Assembly: GCA_037074615.1 (NCBI GenBank)
Contig: CM073547.1
Coordinates: 15,530,501-15,594,500, forward strand
Direction: 5' to 3'
DNA: 64,000 nucleotides
DNA from: Leucaena leucocephala
Taxonomy: Eukaryota; Streptophyta; Magnoliopsida; Fabales; Fabaceae
Shown piece by piece: positions 11,461 through 24,099 of this stretch. Numbering within the stretch: the first letter of the stretch is position 1; each line of letters begins with the position of its first letter. The notes beneath the pieces are model-generated. The model ran no database searches and had not been told where the DNA came from. It saw only the letters and a list, made by a program, of their open reading frames with translations. A program made the position numbers and the translations under genes.

Positions 11461-14400
11461 TGTTGAAAAATATGTTTTGATTATGGAATATAGCAAAAAG
11501 TCTTTAGTGATACTAAAAATTATTTAAAGATACTAGAAATATTTTCATTTGTTGGTCCATTCTAAAAATTTGTTTAATAATATGTTTTGAACAAATGATA
11601 TTTTTGAAAAACAGAGAGTTAGATTCTTTTCTGTGCTCAAACATTGTTAAAAGAAGAAGTTAGTTGAGTTAATCGATTAATTATTCGATTATTTATACTT
11701 AATCAATTAATATCAATTAATCGATTGATTATTGTAACACTTTACTTTTGTACATCTTATGGACCATTCGATAGCATTTAGAACCACTTACAAGTCTATT
11801 GAAGTTCAATTACAAAATTTGAAATTTGCAAACTTCACGGATACTGTTCCTATGGTAATTCCAGATTAAGCGATGAACTATAAAAAAATCATAATTAATT
11901 CTAAGAAAATTAAAATGAAATGGTTCAAAAAGCTACTTGAAGCTAACATAATTTAGTTTAATAGAAAAATACATCTCATACCAAATACTTAGTCAATCAG
12001 TATAGTTTAATAGTAAAATATTACTATTTATTTGGTCAAAAATTTTAGAAAATAGTTCCTAGTCTTAAACTTTAAAAATTTTATTCTCTTTGTATAGACA
12101 TCAAAATAAGGTATTCTTAGTGTCAAAATGAAGCTTGACATGTTAAATAAATGGTAGAAAAATATAATATATTTATTCTATTATTTACTATTTTTAATTA
12201 CGACTCTAAGATCATTACCTCATTATGAGTTACTATTCACAACAAAAGTTTTCTAAAACTAAGCATATGCACGTACACATACATTCCCAAATCATACATT
12301 ACATTTTCAAATAAACAATCAATACCATCATAAAGTGTCCTTCTCCTCTAGTGCTTGAATGTCTTGTAGTCAGGAATTGAAGTAGGGGAGAGATTTATGG
12401 GGAAATCTCATTAGCAAATGGATATCATAAATAGATGCAACTACATGCTAATATTACTATGTCTAAAGTTAATGATCGTGCTTGCATAATGATAACTTAC
12501 ATGATTCCATATCCATTAATTATAACATATGGACATAGGATGAAAAGAAATAGAGCATCACTTAATCATACATGTTTCACATAATTAAAGTAAATAAACA
12601 CCATATAAAACATCCAATCAACATAAGCATACAAGTAGATATGTTCACTACCTCTTACTTCTTACTTTCCTTATCATTTTTCTTTACCTCTTACTTCCTA
12701 CTTCTCCTTGATGTGTTGCTGCCATCTTTGAGCAGACAACCAATTCTTAACATTACATTATCATCCACTCATCATGAATTAATTCAATTAACATTCAAGA
12801 GTATTAAGCTTGGTTATTAATTAGGGTAACTTTTCCTAATTTCTTCTAATTAGCTTAGCCTTTGAATCAATTGATGTATTGACTTTATCCTACATAATTT
12901 GGCCTTCTGAATCCATTTATGAGTTAATAATTCCAAATTCCAGCAGCTGCACCCTGTTCTAGATGGAACCGAAAAGAAGCATACAATTCTTCCACAAATT
13001 CTCATTTGAATTCCAATGCTTCAAATACTTATTTCTCTACTTAATCCCACATATTTTTTAATTTTAAAACTATTAGAAGCTTCAAAATTATGAAAATTTA
13101 TTCACTATTTATGCTTGTGAACAGTAATAGAGAAGACTTAAAAATTATAACTTTCAATTCCAATGCTTCCTAGGTTCCAAATATATCCAATCCTGCACAA
13201 AATCATCATCTAAATTCAATGGAAACATTAGATCATTGAAATTCAATTTCTTTCTATACAAAACAGTACAGGACAAAAGGTTTTGTCAATGGCAAAGTCA
13301 ATAATATCAACTTAATTCAATAACTAATCATCTAAACTAACTTTTCTAAGCACTAATTACATGATTCTATCTTCATTTTCCTCTTCCTTCTTTAACTTAA
13401 AATTTGGATAACAAGGTTACCAAGGGAAGAATGAAGTCTTTAACCATTGAAACCTAAGTTTCTTCCTTCCAAAATACTTATAAATAAACTAGGAATGATT
13501 ACATACCTTAAGCCATAGCTACCTTGGATCAAAGTGCCTTAGATCTCTTCTTGAAATTTCTTTGAAATGGTTGAGTTTTCATTTGACAAGAGTTCCCCCT
13601 TGGCACCAAAGAGCTTATGGTTTTGTGAAGGAATGGGGGGTATTTATAGCAAAATATTTGACACTTTAGGTCCATAATAACCCCACTTTTCCTCATTATT
13701 ACAATGGCTTAATCTTGAATTTGATTGGTTAGTTTTTAGATTAATTAACCTTACACAATTAGATTAATTATTATATTATTTTAATATAATTGATCACATG
13801 TCCAAACTTTCTTTCCTTGTTCTTGGCTTCCATTTGGTGTATTGCACATGGTGTGTAGGTCCCACCATGTGTAACTTCCTTATCTCTTATATTATCTTAG
13901 ATTTTCTCTTTTTTTTAATAAAATATCCAAAATTGACTTGAGCTCCAAGACTTACTCTTGGGCCTACTAGGCATCATCTTGACACCATTATTGGGCCTTT
14001 CTCGGGTCCAATAGCTAATTAGCACAAATTCTAAGGCACTTCCCTTATATTGATATTCTTAAATTACCCTAATTTTTTAGATAAATTCTAGACAACTCTT
14101 TTAATAGTTCTAATATTTTTAAAAATTTATTCTAATATAAAAATTCCTAATAAAAGTCCTGATAAAAATTCCATATGTTTTTTTCAATCATTTATCGGTG
14201 TCACTTTTTACCTTAAGTTCCATAATTAATTCTATAGGACTTATTTTTTCCTTCTGACAAATTCATAAATTTTTATATTAATTATAAGAATTTACTATAA
14301 AATTTCATCTGGTTCTAAGGTCCGAAAGATTCTATACTAATCTTCATACTTCAAAAATTAATATCAAATTATCAAGACCTTAAATCATAATTCTGAGAGA

Positions 14401-16088
14401 TATGTGTGACCCAAATTCCTTCATCTATTTATTGATAAAATTTGATACCAAAATATTTTTGAGAAATTTTGGGCATTTTCTGACTCAACTCTCTATAATT
14501 ACCATTTTGCCCCTGAACTCTTGAAAATTACACTTTAGTCTCTCAACTTTTCATAATTACACTTAATGGTACATAATTTGTATCTACTTCCATTTGCACC
14601 ATAGAACTTTTAGGGCTTTCATTTTAATCCCTTTCTTTTTTAAAATGACTATTATGCCCTTGAAACTTTCATTAATTGCAATTAAGTTCCTTTAACTTTA
14701 AAACTTTATATATTCTCTCTTTCTTTAGCTAAAAACTTATCTAATCATTATCTTTTCTTTTAATTATCATCCCAATCCCTTCATAAAATATTTCCTCTAT
14801 CAGTGTTATACAGATAGGAAAAATTTAGAATGTTATAGTTATTAGATTAATGTAAAGGTAGCATTCTTTTTTATAAAGGAAAATCAATTAATTAATTAAT
14901 TAATCGATTAATAAGTAACCATTAATTGTTCAATTAATATTGAGAGCTTACCTTCTGTAATTGAATTCATAAGTCAATTAATCAATTAGTGAATTGATTA
15001 ATTTATTGAAAATAGAATTTTCATTAAATAAGAATCTTACTATTAATCGATTAATTTATATTAATCTGTTAACTGTTCAATTAATTAATGAAGTATCAAA
15101 TTTGTGAAATTCAAATATAAACTAATTAATCAATTAATTTACATTAACAGATTAACTATTCGATTAATTTGTGTTGAAATATTTTCTAACTCAATTCTTC
15201 CAAACACATTAATCTACTAGGCATTCAATTAATTATATTAATAGATTATCTAATCAAATAACTTCAGAAACTTTAATTATATCTATATTTTAAGCTACAA
15301 ATTGATTCTCATATTTTATATAATTGATTCAAGTGATAATATCCTATGTTTCTCATTATTAATCTTGTTTAATCATTTGAGAAGCTTTTCTTGCTAAAAT
15401 TACTTTATATATGCTTGAATAGATATATCAATGTGATGCTTTGTTATCCATTTCACACATTAACTGAACATTGATTTAATTAATTGATTAGGTAATTAAT
15501 TAATTCATCGTATATTTTTTGAAGAGCCATCTGAATTTGAATGTGAACTTAATCTTTGATAACTAGTTATTCATTAACAGTTCATATACTCAATTAATGC
15601 TTTAATGACTAACTGACCAAAATCAACTTTTGAATTTATTACATTCTCATTTTTCTTTATTATCTATGTATGACCCGACATTCATTGAGCTTTAGTATGT
15701 ATAAACATATATACTCTTGAGAGAGATTGAGAATTATTTTTCTTTCATTTTCTTGATTAAGAGATAGGTTATCTTAAGCTGGGACTTTAACCTTAGGTGG
15801 AAGTAAGGTGGAGTAATTGAAGGAGTCAATTATTGTACTGAGAGCGCCGAGAGCCCATTAAAATCTTGGAGAATAGTTGAAATCTCACAAAGTCTCTGAG
15901 GACTAGACGTAGGACAAGAGTTTAGTCTGGACCAATATAAACTTATATGCGTTCCCTCAGTGAAATCTCTCTGAACTTTAATTTATTTCATCAATCATAT
16001 TCTAGCTTTCAGTTAAATTTAAATTTCTATTAAATTTTTTAAAATACCCAATTCACCACCTCTTAGGTCTGTCTGACTAAAACTAATA
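11461..16088 (+). repeat. Right LTR of copia, interrupted
   Basis: It matches the left LTR from 4281 on, is broken at 11733, and resumes at 14839. It ends CTAATA at 16088. Without the insertion its length is about 1.5 kb. The ATCGATTAAT-type palindromes continue at 14880-15250. Confidence 0.75.
11734..14838 (+). mobile_element. LTR-like insertion (probable gypsy-type solo LTR) inside the copia LTR
   Basis: The insertion runs from GTAACACTTTAC to AATGTTATAG and is flanked by TTATT at 11729-11733 and 14839-14843. It has no coding capacity; the 82-codon frame at 12572 is low-complexity. A TATA-like GTATTTATAG lies near 13640. Repeated phrases of the type 'TGAACTCTTGAAAATTACA' occur near 14510-14700. 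The same phrases, the TATTTATAG box and the opening GGATA.TGTTC block recur in the same order at 42.65-45.58 kb, so both are copies of one family. Solo-LTR status is an inference. Confidence 0.65.
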
Positions 16089-17175
16089 GGGACAAGGCTA
16101 TTGTAGAACATTCTGGAAGATGTACCTCATAGAGTATAGGAGGAAGATTGGGCCCACTATGTATACTTAAGGATATTGCCTAAGCAGCAGGTATATATGA
16201 TATCAATATTATTACATTGATTTTAAATTTTTTTGAATTTTTATTACTATTATTACATTTTGTTTTAGGCCCTTGCTTAGAGGAATATTGGTAACGTGAG
16301 GTAGCAGACGATGTGGCATAGGGCTGGCTCTAAGAGCTTCACTATCGCGTATGATGAAATAGTAAGTATATTAAAATTATGATTTATACATTCTATTTGT
16401 GCATACAATATTTAAATAATTATTGTTTTCATTTAACCTACAGAGGGCAAAGCTCCAATAGGAGTAGGGTTCACGCCTACTTACGGCGAGATGTGGCCTT
16501 ACCTCTACATACCACAGGACAAGACTCCTCTGCCAGCTGAAGTAGCAGCGATGATGGTATGTAATTAATTATATTGATTAATTAAATAATGATAGTTAAG
16601 TTTGACTATTCAACATTAATTGGCCTATGTTAATTTTGGTAGGCTTGTATGGGTCAAGTAAATACCAAGTTGCGGAGTCATACGGTCCTATTGCCTCACT
16701 GTTAGTCGACTGTAGCCTACAGTAGCACCTTGGGAGAGTTAGCTACACTGATTAGGTTGGCCTACTGAGGACTTATTGAGCCTTTAATGACACTGAGGAT
16801 TTGTTAGTCTGCAGTAACATCCCACTAGACAAGCACAAGAATGAAGCATTCCAGAGGTGATGAGTTGGACCCTAAGGTGTGAGACAAGATCATTAGAAGA
16901 TTAGGGAGGATTTTAGATAAGCACTAGAGGAGGATGTTAGACAAAATGTTAGGGAGGACATTTAGCAAGAGCTTAGGGAGGAGCTTACTGTCCATCCACA
17001 TTTTTAGGGTCAGCTCAACCGGTTCCGTATGGCTATAGAACATCTGGTTAGGACACTGGCTCCAGGGTTCAGATACCTCTACTTTTTCTTTATCCTAACC
17101 AGCCCCCATAGCCCTACAGCCCGCCTAACCCCAGTAGCCCGGTGAGGATAAGGCAAATACTGGCCCATACTGCTG
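16089..17175 (+). pseudogene. CACTA Transposase_24-type gene, 3' part
   Basis: After the copia insertion the same gene continues. Pieces include EEDWAHYVYLRI, then near 16270-16370 a QTMWHRAGSKSFTIAYDEI exon with a GTAAG donor. The next exon (16443-16557) reads GVTPTYGEMWPYLYIPQDK and also ends in a GTATG donor. This matches the minus-strand copy at 40150-40260 (GVTPTYSEIWPYLYIPQDG). Later sequence to about 17175 has a repetitive acidic/glutamate-rich part (16860-16990) and a proline-rich end. Many stops make it non-functional. Confidence 0.65.
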
Positions 17176-17559
17176 ATGCTTATATTGTTTAATTGTAATA
17201 AATACAAATACAAATATTATTTAATATTTAACAATTTGTTTAATTTAAAATTTTAATTATAATTAAAAAAATTTTACAATGTTTGTTCAATTTTTGTTGT
17301 TAATTTTAAGCTAATATTGATTATTACTATTTTAACCTAATATATTGTTTAAAAATTCGACAGAACAAATTTTCCTTCTAAGTGCAACTACATGGGAAAC
17401 TACCAAATATGATTGTTGACCCAATTCCCATAATTTTAGGAATGGGATTACAAGCGAAAGAATCCGATGCTGTGAACAATGTTATGCGTGATTCTTTCTA
17501 CGTTCATGAAAGTGAGGAGTAGATGAATTAAGTAGAGGGGCCTCATCTGGAGTTTGTTA

Positions 17560-18247
17560 GAAACAAAAATGCCTAGGAGTTTTTTAGCTCATGAATGAAG
17601 TCGATAAACCTCTTTATTCTGGACGCACCTAGTATTCTAAATTATCTCTCTTGGTAAGGCTATATCATATCAAATGTCTGTGCGGTATGACTGAGAATGT
17701 GATGTCCATGATGTTGGAGTTACTAGGAGATGCTTTCTCTCAAGCCAAGTTTCCTTCATCCTTTTATGAGGCAAAGAAGATAATTAACAAACTTGGCTTG
17801 AGATACAAGAAGATATATGCATGCTAAAATGACTGCATGTTGTATTAGGAAAAGGATGCAAACAGGGAGATTTGTAAGCGATGCAAGACATCCCAGTATA
17901 ATTCGGTACAAAAGGGTAAAAAGTAGAAGAAATTGGCCAAAATTTGAAGGTACAATTTATTGCAGTATAATGTGTTGATCATTGTGTATCTAAACGAAAT
18001 TTAGTGTAGTTCTCAATAATTGGATTGTTAGATACTTTCCTTTAGAATCGCGGTTGCAAAGAATATATATGTCATAAGAAATGAATGAGCACATGAGGTG
18101 GCATATGATTGACAGAAATAGGATGGCAAGTTAAGACACCCATGAGATTTGGAGGCATGGAAAACATTTGACATGGAATTTTTAGACTTTGCCAGTAATC
18201 CTATAAATGTCTATCTTGCGTTGGTAACTGATGGTTTTAATCTCTTC
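17560..18247 (+). pseudogene. CACTA TNP2 (Transposase_21) N-terminal remnant
   Basis: Translation gives canonical plant En/Spm TNP2 landmarks: LYHIKCLCGMTENVMSMMLE, FPSSFYEAKKIINKLGLRY, NDCMLY, REICKRCKTSQYN and MNEHMRWHMIDRNRM. The last is LALVTDGFNLFG, at the edge of the solo LTR. In the family this is the DDE transposase core that binds and moves the element. Stops occur throughout. The catalytic second half is not present downstream of the LTR insertion, so the gene is broken and truncated. Confidence 0.8.
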
Positions 18248-18334
18248 GGAAGTGTAGTGACTCTAGAAAATAAATAGGTAAATAATATCACTTTAATAAT
18301 AGACATATAATATTTCTTGCAATTAAGCTAAGAG

Positions 18335-18420
18335 AAGTTGGTGGTTCAGTGGTTTTAGGGTGGTGACATGAGCTTGAGGTCTAGAGTTTAAATCCTAGCT
18401 TCTTCTAAAGTGAAATTTTT
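18335..18420 (+). mobile_element. tRNA-like SINE head within the solo LTR
   Basis: TGGTTCAGTGG at 18342-18352 fits the polymerase III A box. GAGTTTAAATCC about 40 bp later fits the B box. The spacing is tRNA-like. No tail or target duplication was resolved. Confidence 0.35.
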
Positions 18421-19114
18421 TCCTTCAACCCATTTCTGTGAAATCACATAATTTCCCCTCTGCCTATATCACTTTTCTTTTCTCTATTTTCTTCAGGGGA
18501 AAACACGTGAGAGGTAGAAGCAATCAGAGAAGAAGTGCTTCACGATCTTGCCTGAGACTTCTCCGCTACTGTGATTTCTGTCAATATCTTTGGTGTTGCT
18601 CACCCGTGACCGTGTTGCTGTTGGTCTGACGTGGTTCTTCTTCTGTCTTAGATCTCAGCTTCTACTGAAATTCTATTTGTTTTTGTCGATCGGGTTACCG
18701 TCACTGGAAGCTGTGCATCGTCTACTATTATCTTCCTCATCTGTTCAGATCTTAGCCCTTACAGATTTGGGAGGTCCTTCTCTTCCTCTTTTATCTGGGG
18801 TCACTATGTGTGAAGAGAGAGACGCAGCAGAGATAGAGGAGAGGCTAGAATTGTTGAAGGAGGACGGTGATAATAAAAGAAGCTCGCGATGCTGTTGACC
18901 AGTTGAGGTGAGTATTTCCTGTTCTCCTCCGCCATTATTTCTAACGATTTGTGCTTGCTGTGGTTGCGAGGTACTATATCTTTCTAGTTGAGTTAAATAA
19001 ATAAATAAAATATAGAGGCTAGTGTTGCTGATCTAGTTTAACCAGAATATAATATATAGATATATGTGTACAGATGAATGTAGTGGTGTTGAGGAGTTAG
19101 AGAGCATATGTATT

Positions 19115-19146
<32 letters not shown>

Positions 19147-19589
19147 TATAGATATATATCGCTGCTGTAAGGAATAGCAATGACGAGAAGAAGAGAAGAT
19201 GCCTTTGCTTGTGCCTTCTTTCTGCAGCATTTGAGGTGAGAAAGAGATGATATGTTGCTATAGAGGATGAGTTGCTGTTGGTGTGCTTGTGTCTATAGCT
19301 TATGAGATATAAAAAAAAAATAGTGAGAAAAAGAATAAGAAGGCGTGGCTGCTGCTGTAGGAATATATATATATGTATATAATAGCGGCTTGCCTTGAGT
19401 TGCTATATGGATGAAAATGAAAGTTCCGTGAGAGGTATAAGTAAGGTTAAGAGATGAATAAAGTTTATAATAATGATATATTTGTATTTGTTAAGTGCTT
19501 ATTTGAAGTCTAACACTATGTCAAAGTTATTTTAAATTGAAAAATCATATATATTAGGCACTTGCAGTCCCCTATGTGATAAAGGAATG

Positions 19590-19660
19590 AAATAAAATTC
19601 TAATTTAAGGTTTTGATCCTCTCCCCTGTCGACCAACCACTAGTTGAGCTAGTATGAGTT
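19590..19660 (-). mobile_element. Possible tRNA-like SINE head, minus strand
   Basis: The reverse complement has TAGCTCAACTAGTGG (A-box-like), then AGGATCAAAACC (B-box-like) roughly 30 bp later. It also lies inside the solo LTR. The boundaries are unknown. Confidence 0.3.
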
Positions 19661-21599
19661 GAAATATTGAAACTTGAAATGACTTAGTGAGCTCACTATT
19701 TTGGAAGTATGAAAGTTATAAAATATCATGGCTTTGATATTTTAATAGATGCTACAGTTAGATTCAAGAAAAAATATATAGAAAATAATGGATAAACAGA
19801 AATTAAAGTATATAAAGAGGGAAGGAATATTTTAATTAATTGTTTTGGTTGTAATGAAGTAAAAGTAGACATAGGCTACACTGTGGATTTAAAGGTATGT
19901 TGGAAAAAGAATAAAATTTGAGGAATTATTGGCTTATGGATGTTTAGTTATATGGAAGAATATAAAATTTGGATAAAGGTTGTTTAAATTAAATATGGTT
20001 GCAAGGTTTGAAAATTTTTAAAGTTAAAGCTTGTGGTTTTTCATATTTCAAGTATTATGAAGAAAATAATATTTGGTACAAAAAGAGATGGATGGTATTT
20101 ATTGATATAATGTTTTACTTCTGGAAAATTTAGGAAATTAAGAAGAGAATATTATTCTCAAGAATAGAGTATGAGTAAACTATATTGAAATATCGCAAGT
20201 GAGTGAATAACGTCCCATAAAGATAATATTTTCTATAATAACTTGCTATTTGATATGTTCAATTTAAATTTTTAGTAGGATTTGTTAAAGGCATGGTTAT
20301 GTGAATTCATGACTTTGATTAAGATTGTTGGTTTCTCTTTTCAATTGGTTATAATATGATTATGGTTATGTATGAAAATGGATAAAGAAGTTTAGAAAAA
20401 GACTTTTGCAAATGTTATATTGAGTTAATTTTCTTCATGAAATATGCTTATGAGAATTTTATTATTTGAATAATTATTCCATATGAATTGAAAAATCTTT
20501 TGAAATTTTATTCTAGTGATCATGCTGGGGTTTTATGATTATGAAATATTATTGGTGAAGATTATTGCATTAGAAATTGTTGTGATCATTAAATGCCAAA
20601 TAGACCCCACGCATGCTGGAAATGTTTTCAAAAAGGATTAAATACAGAATGCTGGTTACTAACAGCAGTATTGTTAGTCCTTGGTGCACCATGGTTAAAT
20701 CCAAACTCGATGGATATTCGTGGGATTTATTCTCGGGCCTGTTCCTCAAAGGTTTTGTACCTGGGCCTGTTACTCGTGGGTCTCGTACCTGCGCTTATTT
20801 CGTGGCTTCGTGCTCACTTGGTTATTTACCCTTGTAGACTATGTGTCCAAATCTGTTTTTGTGGCCTCAAGCCGTGCCAGATTGGTTAGTTACCTTCTTG
20901 AATTTTGTATCCATGCCTATTTTTGTTCTGTTGAAGTCCTACAGAAAAATGATTGTTTGAAATGATTATTTTAAATGGATTTCTTGAAATAAAATGTTTA
21001 CCAAAATATTTGTATTAAATTACAAAATATCATGATTTACATTTAAACATGTTGAAATTGTTTATTTTCACATTTTAAATTATATTTTTGGGATGTTATT
21101 CACGATTAGATTATTTTGGCTTCAAATAGTGCAGTTAACCTTATTCCTTCAGCTGAGCAGTGAAGAGCATGGTTTCAGATATGAAGTAGTGATTTTTGGG
21201 CATATCTTCTTATAATGTAATTATAAATTTATGAAATACTTATATTATTTTATTGGAAGTTTAGATGCTACACCTAATCTATAGATAAGGTTCTAGTTAT
21301 TTTGAACATGTCTGCAGGTAATTTGAAATATTCGTAGTCTATTGTAGGATTGTTGGAAGGTCGGTTATACAAAGATGATCTTGCAAAAATTCCTACAGAT
21401 GACTTGCATTTTCTATAAAAATATAATATATATTATGATTATTACTTTAAACATTTTATTTAAGGTTTTAGGTTTAAGGAATATGAATTTATTCATATTT
21501 TATGCCAGTCATGGCTCAAATTTCGGGACGTAACAGGAAGCATGATCACGACCTGCAGTATCTAGCCAATGTTGTTAATTCTAAGAACTCAGAAATTTA

Positions 21600-21836
21600 T
21601 AAACCAAATTTAATTGATTTATAGTAGTCTTTATGGATAAGAAATTTTATCGAATAGTCTTCGATATATGCCTTTAAGAAAACATATTTTTCATTAAAAA
21701 AATTTTCTTATTTATCTCATAACTTATCAAATAACTCTTATCGATAAACTTATCGATAAATCCTCTTGATCAATTAAGGCTCATTTTCAAAATATTTTCT
21801 CAATTAATTGTTATCATCAAAACATTAGATCTAACA
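21600..21836 (-). mobile_element. Fragment of LTR family B, minus strand
   Basis: Read on the minus strand it starts TGTTAGATC, then TTTTGATGATAACAATTAA, like the LTR starts at 34872 and 36068. It contains ATCGATAA palindromes (TTATCGATAAACTTATCGAT). Only the first 240 bp or so is present. It abuts the right arm of CACTA-1. Confidence 0.6.
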
Positions 21837-22522
21837 CAACCAATCTAACTACTTTTTCAACTTATGAATTCAAGTTCAACCCTACAAGCTATCCTATCTT
21901 CAATTATTGCATCTCTAACTCAATTTTGTTAACAGAATTTGGACTATATTGTTAATTACACATATCAATATAACCATCTCATATAATCTATTTAATGGTT
22001 GCCTAATTAATAGATTATCATATTTTATAATAATAAAAAAATATATTTTAATTTTTCCACCTAGAATGACATTTCTAGTGGTAAAATAGCTAGAAAACAA
22101 CAAACCCAAAAAAAAACAAATTTTAGAGCCTAAACATGGGAAAAGTATTTAAAAAATTCAAATTTTAGAGCCACATTTCTACCCGTTCTCAACAACTAAA
22201 AATTTTAGTGCCATCATGAAATTTACGTCTCTCACCAACCACCATGCACTCTAGCGGTTAATGGAACTTCTATAAATATTTCTAATGGTAAATAATTTCT
22301 AGCAATTCCTAGCCTTTAGAAAAGTCATCCCTTTGGTTTCTCCTGCCACATTTTTCTAATGCTTATGAATCGCTATAAATGTCCTAGCATTTTGACTGTT
22401 ATGAGTAGTGGTTCACCAGAAGCACTAAAAATTGGTTTCTAGCATATGATTTTCTAGCGGTTTGGCTAACCACTAGAAATGCCATAAAATAACTGCTATA
22501 AATAACCTATTTTTTTGTAGTG
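21837..22522 (-). repeat. Right arm and terminus of CACTA-1
   Basis: Terminus CACTACAAAAAAATAGG on the minus strand at 22522. Subterminal CTAGAAA/CTAGCGGTT motifs occur in both orientations up to about 22270, probably transposase-binding repeats as in En/Spm. The inner 500 bp is an inverted copy of 2740-3250. Confidence 0.7.
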
Positions 22523-22867
22523 CAAGATAGTACTAGAGAATAGAAACAAAGCAATATGTTGAATGTACTACAAATAACCGTTAGAGAATGTTGTTACTGT
22601 CACGACCATGTTGGTTTTTGGTCAATTATATTTACTAAATTAAACTTCTTAATAGCTAATATGTTGTCATTAATGATAATATGTTATGTTGAATGTACTT
22701 GTTAATATATATTCTTATGTATTGACATTTTATTAATGTTGAAATGTTTATTATGTAACAACTTGATAAGATGTTATATACAGTTGTATTGCAAATTTTA
22801 ATGTAAAATTGACAAGTCTTTCATTTGAGTGAATGACTATAACTCTTTAGACATTATCTACACCTCA

Positions 22868-24080
22868 TACAAAGAGATAGGCATTAACGAGAATGGAATA
22901 AATAATAATAAGTTAGTATTTAGAGTTCAAAATTTGAGGAAATAGGAGTTACCAAGAATATGGAGTCCAGATTAATAAGTCATTATTTAAAATATAAAAT
23001 TGCTATTAACTACAATGAAAATAAATAGGCATTATTACCTATAATGAGATAGGTATTACCTAAAACAAAATAGGCGTTACCAATAATAGAGCCAGCATTA
23101 ATAAGTCATTATTTAAAATCTAAACTTGACACATACTATACTGAAAATAAGTAGGCATTATTAGCTATAATGAGATAAGTATTAACTACAATGAAATAGG
23201 CGTTATCAGGTTATTATTTAGAATCCAAAATTGACATATACTACATTGAAATAAGTAGGTATTATTACCTACAATGGCATAGGCATTAACTAAATGAAAT
23301 AGGTATTACTAACAACAGAGTAGACATTATCAAGTTATTATTTAGAATCTAAAATTGTTATTAACTACAATGAAAAGAAACCTGCATTATTACCTACAAT
23401 GAGAGAGCTATTAACTACAATGAAATAGGAGTTACCAGTAATTGAGTAGACATTACCAAGTCATTATTTATAATCCAAAATTGCTATTGATTACAATAAA
23501 GAGAAACATGCATTATTACCTTCAATGAGATAGCTATTAACTAAAATGAAATAGGTATTACCAACAACAACAACAACAACAACATTTATCCTACTAAGCA
23601 TTACCAACATTGAAGTTAATAGAAATTTTAGATTCTAAATAATGACTTGATAATATCCACTACATTCTTGGTAATACCAATTTCATTGTAGTTAATACCT
23701 ATCTTATTGTAGGTAATAATGTCTATTTCTTTTTGTTGTAGTTAATAGCATTTTTGGGTTTTAACTAATGACTTGGTAAAGTCGACTCTATTGTTGATAA
23801 TGTATATTTTATTGTAGTTAATCCTTTTTCGTTATAGTTAATAATACATACCTTTTTTCAGTTTAGTTTATTTTAAATTTGAATTCTAAATAAGGATTTG
23901 TTATTCTCTACTCTAGTATTGGAAACGCCTATTTTATTTTAGTAAATCCCTATATATACCATTATAGTTAATAATCCTTACTTTTTTCAGTTTAGTTTCC
24001 CCAATTGTGAATTTTAAATAATGACTTGTCATTCTCCACTCTATTATTAGTAATGCCTATTGCATTTTAAAGTTCATTTT
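22868..24080. repeat. Fold-back array: five forward and four inverted ~125 bp units
   Basis: Forward units carry the anchor AGTCATTATTTAGAATC (about 22979, 23103, 23211, 23334, 23461) with TAGGCATTA and AACTACAATGAAATAGG between them. From about 23630 the complement appears (GATTCTAAATAATGACTTG near 23632, 23757, 23880, 24009) with CATTGTAGTTAATACC. The centre is a (CAA)n run at about 23560-23585. The array could fold into a long imperfect hairpin. No coding frame is present. It may be a Foldback-type element; no flanking duplication was identified. Confidence 0.8.
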
Positions 24081-24099
24081 AACAAGAATGAATTTGAGA

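Larger units (their letters stand above)
4281..16088 (+). mobile_element. Decayed Ty1/copia retrotransposon (SIRE-like), with a nested insertion
   Basis: Direct LTRs start at 4281 and 11461 with the same TGTTGAAAAATATGTTTTGA sequence. A primer-binding site complementary to initiator tRNA-Met follows the left LTR, and a polypurine tract precedes the right one. The order inside is gag, protease, integrase, reverse transcriptase, RNase H, which defines Ty1/copia. A spacer with repeated WVPK-type motifs between zinc knuckle and protease suggests the SIRE lineage (inference). Every coding part has many stops. The LTRs differ at roughly one position in six over the first 60 bases, so the insertion is old. 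It lies within the Transposase_24 remnant of CACTA-1. Confidence 0.85.
18253..21535 (+). mobile_element. Solo LTR (3,283 bp, gypsy-like) with perfect target duplication
   Basis: It begins TGTAGTGACTC and ends CGGGACGTAACA. Both sides carry the same GGAAG (18248-18252 and 21536-21540), proving insertion. No gag or pol is inside. The open frames at 18438-18898 and 20593-20965 have no domain signal and probably belong to the LTR leader. The TGT...ACA ends and length suggest a Ty3/gypsy LTR (inference). It interrupts the TNP2 remnant right after its TDGFNLFG block. It contains (TG)n/(TA)n microsatellites near 19113-19160. Confidence 0.85.
2740..22522 (+). mobile_element. Composite CACTA (En/Spm-like) transposon, family 1
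   Basis: The right end, read on the minus strand, starts CACTACAAAAAAATAGG, the CACTA-type terminus. It is followed by subterminal copies of motifs such as CTAGAAATG and CTAGCGGTT. The left part (2740-3250) is homologous in inverted orientation to 21837-22330, so both arms are partly present. The left arm lacks about 200 bp of terminus. Between the arms lie Transposase_24-type and TNP2-type coding remnants on the plus strand, interrupted by a copia retrotransposon and a solo LTR. A short DUF4216-like tail on the minus strand sits at 3480-3800. All coding parts contain stops, so the element cannot be autonomous. Confidence 0.7.

Noticed and set aside
18438..18898. Two overlapping open frames of 63 and 102 codons
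   Set aside because: They lie inside the 3.3 kb solo LTR, have no domain, and fit a retrotransposon leader.
20593..20965. Three overlapping frames of 74-98 codons
   Set aside because: Also inside the solo LTR, mutually overlapping, and no protein family recognised.
22868..24080. A CRISPR-like array, given regular repeats
   Set aside because: Units are diverged, about 125 bp, without unique spacers, and inverted halfway. The genome is a plant.
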